A program made the position numbers and the translations under genes. Below are positions 61,194 to 64,000 of a stretch of DNA of 64,000 nucleotides, in pieces. Numbering within the stretch: the stretch's first letter is position 1; every line of letters starts with the position of its first letter. This DNA is from Verrucomicrobiaceae bacterium (GTDB taxonomy: Bacteria; Verrucomicrobiota; Verrucomicrobiia; Verrucomicrobiales; Verrucomicrobiaceae): positions 62,001 through 126,000 of the forward strand of contig JAEUHM010000026.1 of NCBI GenBank assembly GCA_016795485.1, written 5' to 3'. Under the pieces are notes generated by a model that saw nothing but the letters and a program-made list of their open reading frames with translations, did not search any database and was not told the DNA's origin.

Positions 61194-63551
61194 TCAGTTG
61201 TTTGGGGTGACCTTCACGTTGTCGATGAAGATGCGCTTCTGGTTTTGTGGAGTGAATCCAAAGATGCCCGGTGAGCCTTCTGTGTGAACAGGGTTGGTCT
61301 TCTCGCTCAAGGTCCACTCGGCAGGCTCAGGTTGGCCTTTTTCCCAAACTTTTGCCATCACCGTGCCATTGACGCCGTCGGCATCGACTTTGACCTGCGT
61401 CTTCATCGTATACCACTTGTTAGCTTCGATCTTCATTTCCTTCACGCGCTTGAAGCGGTCGTAGTTGGAACTGATCTCCAGCTCGTTGGCGTTGCCCTTG
61501 AGCACGAACGCATAGCGCTGATTGATAAGGCCCACGTCCGACTTCGAGCGGCGATTGCCATCTGTCATCACATCGGCTTCCACGGTGTAGTTGCTCATGT
61601 CAGCGGTACCAATGAAGACCGTGCCGCGTTGGAAGAGCAGGCGGTCAAAACTTTTGCCAAAGACCTTCTCACCGTCTTTGTCCATGACTTGGAACTTGAA
61701 GCGCGCACCGATCCAAGGAAGCGGCGGGTAAGCGAACTTGTATTCAGGGTTCACCGTCTCGGCAGCGAACGTTTCCGTCAGCTCGTATTGATTGAAGTCC
61801 GCGGTGAAAGGTGGCTTCAGCATCACGCGAGCGCGTACGGTGCCGAAGATGGGATCGCCCTTGGCGTTCTTGACGGTGGGATCGACGCACTTGAAGGCAC
61901 CAGCACCGAGTTTGGCATCGGCGTTGGCTACCAGTTCATTGTTATCATTGAAAGCAGCGTCCTTGATCTCGGCGCGCACTTTTGCGGTCACGGGGATGAA
62001 GGTTTCCCACTTCACGGTCTTCGATTCGCCCACGACATTGCCGGCGGCATCCACCTGACGGACCTTGACGGCGACTTTCTCACCAGGGAAGACGACAACT
62101 TCCGCAGGAATGACCTGTAGAGCGGCGGGCTTGCCTTTGGCGATGGGCGCTGTAGCTGGCACTTCGCCATCTTTGAAGCTGGAGGCGTTGATTTTGAACT
62201 GATAGAGCTTCTCGAGCGTGTGGACATACACATTGCCGTTAGCGATGCAGGCCGCTCCGATGCATTGGCCTTCGACCTTGATTTGCTGGATCAGCTTGCC
62301 GGTTTTGACGTCTAGCACGTTCAGGCCGTCGTCCATGATCGGCGCAAACACATACCCATCTGCATAAGCTGGAGATGAGTGGGTGTTACCTGCACCGACC
62401 TTGGTGTTCCACTTAACCTCACCGGAGGCTACATCCACTGCCACCACGCTGCCGGTGTCGGTGATTTGGATTGCAACGCCATCAACCAAAATCGGGCTGC
62501 CGGAGCCGGAGCTGAATGGGTGACGCCAGACTTCGTTGGCCTTCCATGCCGCAGCGTCGATTGCCGGGTCGAACACGATTTGGTCAGGATAAGGATTGGT
62601 CGCAATCGGAGGCAGCGGCGCGTTGAACTTGGTGGGAAGCTTCACTCCCAGCATCCGACCCTTGTCAGCGGTGTCCAGGTTCTCGTCACCATGGATGGCA
62701 ACGGCCACACCTGCTTTTTGATCAATGAGCACGGTGGCGTTGGCACCTGCTTTGGCGAACTTGTGACGCCACAGCGGCTTGCCCGTCAGTGCATTGGCGC
62801 ACACAATGTTACCGCAGCCTGTAGCGGCGAAATACACGCGCTTCCCGTCGATGTTGGCAAAGATCGGGTGGCTGAAGGAGCTGTCTTGAGGAGGGCTTTC
62901 ACCTGGAGTGGAGACATAGATTTGCTCGCCAGTGATCTTGTCGAAAGCATAGAAACGATCTGCGGGAGGGCCGTCACCGCCCCAGTTGGCTGTGATGCCG
63001 CGCACGATGACGTAGTCACCCTCAATGGCAGGAGCGCCTACCTTGGAGTTGGGGAAGGTCATGCGGCCAAACTTCTCCATCATGCTGATGCGCCACTGCT
63101 CTTTGCCTTCGAAATCCCAGCAGCCGAACACACCGTATGCGGTCAGCAAGTAGACGCGCTTGGTCGTGGGGTCCACGACGGGTGCGCCGATGGCGTAGCG
63201 ATTGTAAACGGTGTCCGAGATGTAGTCCTTGATTTGGACCTCCCAGAGCTTCTTGCCGCTCTTCTCATCCAGGCAGGTAAGCACTTCCACGAGCTCCTCT
63301 TTGACGCCCAGGTAGCCAAAAGCGAACACTTTGCCGTCACAAATCACGGGGCAACCGCGGGACTGGCTGTCATAAGTCCACGCTGGTGTCTCGGCCAGGA
63401 CCTTGCCTGCTTTCATGTCTGCACTGGCCTCGTAGGTCTCTACGCTGACGCCAGTCTGGAGCGGGCCACGCCAGGACAGCCAGTCGGCAGCATGATTGAT
63501 GGCAGGAGCCGACAGGGCGGCCATAATGAGGACAGGAAGACGCATTTTCAT
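61194..63551 (-). CDS. Secreted PQQ-like beta-propeller protein with C-terminal concanavalin-like domain
   Basis: A 785-residue exported protein from ATG 63551 (leader MKMRLPVLIMAALSAPA). Blades include ADWLSWRGPLQTGV, LDEKSGKKLWEVQI, CWDFEGKEQWRIS, NALTGKPLWRHKF and DVASGEVKWNTKVG, then an Ig-like interdomain (KVRQVDAAGNVVGESKTVKW). The last 190 residues are beta-sandwich-like (GTVFIGTADMSNYTVEADVM, NKWYTMKTQVKVDADGVNG, IFIDNVKV), as in DUF1080/LamG-type glycan-binding domains. The frame is open to 63968 only because it runs through the 21-bp repeat array; those 139 extra codons have no leader and are rejected. It is the first gene of the two-gene PQQ operon. Confidence 0.88.
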   Translation of the reverse strand: MKMRLPVLIMAALSAPAINHAADWLSWRGPLQTGVSVETYEASADMKAGKVLAETPAWTYDSQSRGCPVICDGKVFAFGYLGVKEELVEVLTCLDEKSGKKLWEVQIKDYISDTVYNRYAIGAPVVDPTTKRVYLLTAYGVFGCWDFEGKEQWRISMMEKFGRMTFPNSKVGAPAIEGDYVIVRGITANWGGDGPPADRFYAFDKITGEQIYVSTPGESPPQDSSFSHPIFANIDGKRVYFAATGCGNIVCANALTGKPLWRHKFAKAGANATVLIDQKAGVAVAIHGDENLDTADKGRMLGVKLPTKFNAPLPPIATNPYPDQIVFDPAIDAAAWKANEVWRHPFSSGSGSPILVDGVAIQITDTGSVVAVDVASGEVKWNTKVGAGNTHSSPAYADGYVFAPIMDDGLNVLDVKTGKLIQQIKVEGQCIGAACIANGNVYVHTLEKLYQFKINASSFKDGEVPATAPIAKGKPAALQVIPAEVVVFPGEKVAVKVRQVDAAGNVVGESKTVKWETFIPVTAKVRAEIKDAAFNDNNELVANADAKLGAGAFKCVDPTVKNAKGDPIFGTVRARVMLKPPFTADFNQYELTETFAAETVNPEYKFAYPPLPWIGARFKFQVMDKDGEKVFGKSFDRLLFQRGTVFIGTADMSNYTVEADVMTDGNRRSKSDVGLINQRYAFVLKGNANELEISSNYDRFKRVKEMKIEANKWYTMKTQVKVDADGVNGTVMAKVWEKGQPEPAEWTLSEKTNPVHTEGSPGIFGFTPQNQKRIFIDNVKVTPNN

Positions 63552-63753
63552 AAAGCGGGGGAAGACGAAAGCACAGTTCTGGTTTTGGGGGAGTGAAAAA
63601 ACGGTGGCTGGGGAAGGGTCTTTCTCCCGGCGATGGAGCCTCGATCTGTGATAGGCAGTAACACTTAGCCAACGCACGCCATTGAGTGGCCCCGGTGCAG
63701 TGAGGCGTTGAGCTGTGGTCTCCGCCTTCAGAGGCACTGGATTGGCTCTGGAC

Positions 63754-64000
63754 ACAGATTTCCTGCGGCAGGAGACAGATTTTTTGCCTCTGGAGACGAG
63801 ATTTCTGTCGTTGGAGACGAAGTTTTTACCGTTTGGGACAAGGTTTTTGCCGCTGGAGACAGGTTTTTTGCCATTGGGGACAAGGTTTCTGCCGCTGGAG
63901 ACGTGTCCCTTGCCGCAGGAGACCGAGTTTTTTTCCGTTTCGGGCAACGTTTTTGCCGTTGGAGACACGTCCCCTGGCGTTGGAGACTTGTCCCCTGCCG
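63754..64000. repeat. 21-bp tandem repeat array 3 (runs off the right edge)
   Basis: Unit ends (GGAGAC/GGGGAC and variants) fall at 63753, 63776, 63797, 63818, 63839, 63860, 63881, 63902, 63923, 63945, 63966 and 63987. The steps are 23, 21, 21, 21, 21, 21, 21, 21, 22, 21 and 21 bp; a further unit is cut by the window end. Units read GTTTTTGCCGCTGGAGAC or GTCCCTTGCCGCAGGAGAC, the same family and orientation as array 1. It lies upstream of the longer PQQ gene (start 63551). The 200 bp between 63552 and 63753 show no gene and probably hold its promoter. Confidence 0.9.

Noticed and set aside
62379-63596. 405-codon open frame antisense to the longer PQQ gene
   Set aside because: The minus strand has a leader, blades and a full domain structure. 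The antisense frame has no recognisable domain and follows from high G+C codon bias.
1-64000. tRNA or rRNA genes
   Set aside because: No cloverleaf-like or rRNA-like stretch was noticed in the intergenic regions on either strand, although this was a reading by eye, not a covariance search.

Overview
The window comes from a free-living, Gram-negative bacterium that is most likely a verrucomicrobial relative of Prosthecobacter or Verrucomicrobium. This is inferred from gene types, not from a marker gene. The pointers are two Ser/Thr kinases carrying a C-terminal SUMF1-like domain, a planctomycete/verrucomicrobial style ECF sigma factor, a CxxCH cytochrome domain fused to an SHD1 domain, secreted PQQ-type propellers, choice-of-anchor D domains and giant secreted repeat proteins. 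No rRNA, tRNA, CRISPR array, prophage or classical insertion sequence was seen. The only mobile-type gene is a REP-associated transposase.

Layout. 1-3.7 kb: an edge-truncated Ser/Thr kinase (PEGA plus SUMF1) behind an FHA membrane protein. 3.8-5.8 kb: a secreted EF-hand, redoxin, CxxCH and copper-monooxygenase fusion. 5.9-10.9 kb: a translationally coupled nitrilase and hexulose-phosphate-synthase-like pair, a putative lipoprotein, a zinc dehydrogenase and SelO. 11-13.6 kb: an overlapping ECF sigma factor and a second kinase-SUMF1 protein. 13.7-31.2 kb: three giant exported proteins (DUF5650-like repeats; subtilase with choice-of-anchor D repeats; FG-GAP plus cadherin-like) with an LRR protein between them. 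31.7-39.2 kb: a surface-polysaccharide type cluster (deacetylase, GT4, GT39-like, GNAT, acyl carrier protein, PLP decarboxylase, acyl-CoA ligase). 39.2-41.8 kb: a GH10-like protein coupled to a HAD hydrolase. 41.9-54.6 kb: mostly housekeeping genes (SGNH esterase, Fpg, RNA uracil methyltransferase, PrsW, TatD, site-2 protease, PurF, BirA, CDF transporter, CobA-HemD) plus a PD-(D/E)XK-like protein of unknown role. 54.8-64 kb: a three-repeat WDD protein, a TVP38 protein, a Tat-exported DUF3500-like protein, a cytochrome-SHD1 protein, a RAYT gene between two 77-bp REP doublets, and two secreted PQQ-propeller proteins.

The most unusual signal is non-coding. One 21-bp tandem repeat family occurs as three separate arrays, at about 17.60-17.89, 31.31-31.61 and 63.75-64.00 kb; the last runs off the window. 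Its core is GTTTTTGCSGCTGGAGAC, alternating with a near-palindromic GTCYCCTG-N3-CAGGRGAC form. The 14 units of the second array start exactly 21 bp apart and alternate in a 42-bp higher-order pattern. Because 21 is a multiple of three, the arrays stay open in several frames and create false reading frames and false N-terminal extensions. Two of the arrays lie directly behind giant secreted-protein genes. I know of no described function for this repeat.

Other points for follow-up are the subtilase, whose catalytic His position reads as Glu (a sedolisin-like Asp/Glu/Ser set); a GH10-like protein with His in place of the acid/base Glu; an exosortase-type ligase/decarboxylase/ACP module without a visible exosortase; and the REP doublets around the RAYT gene.
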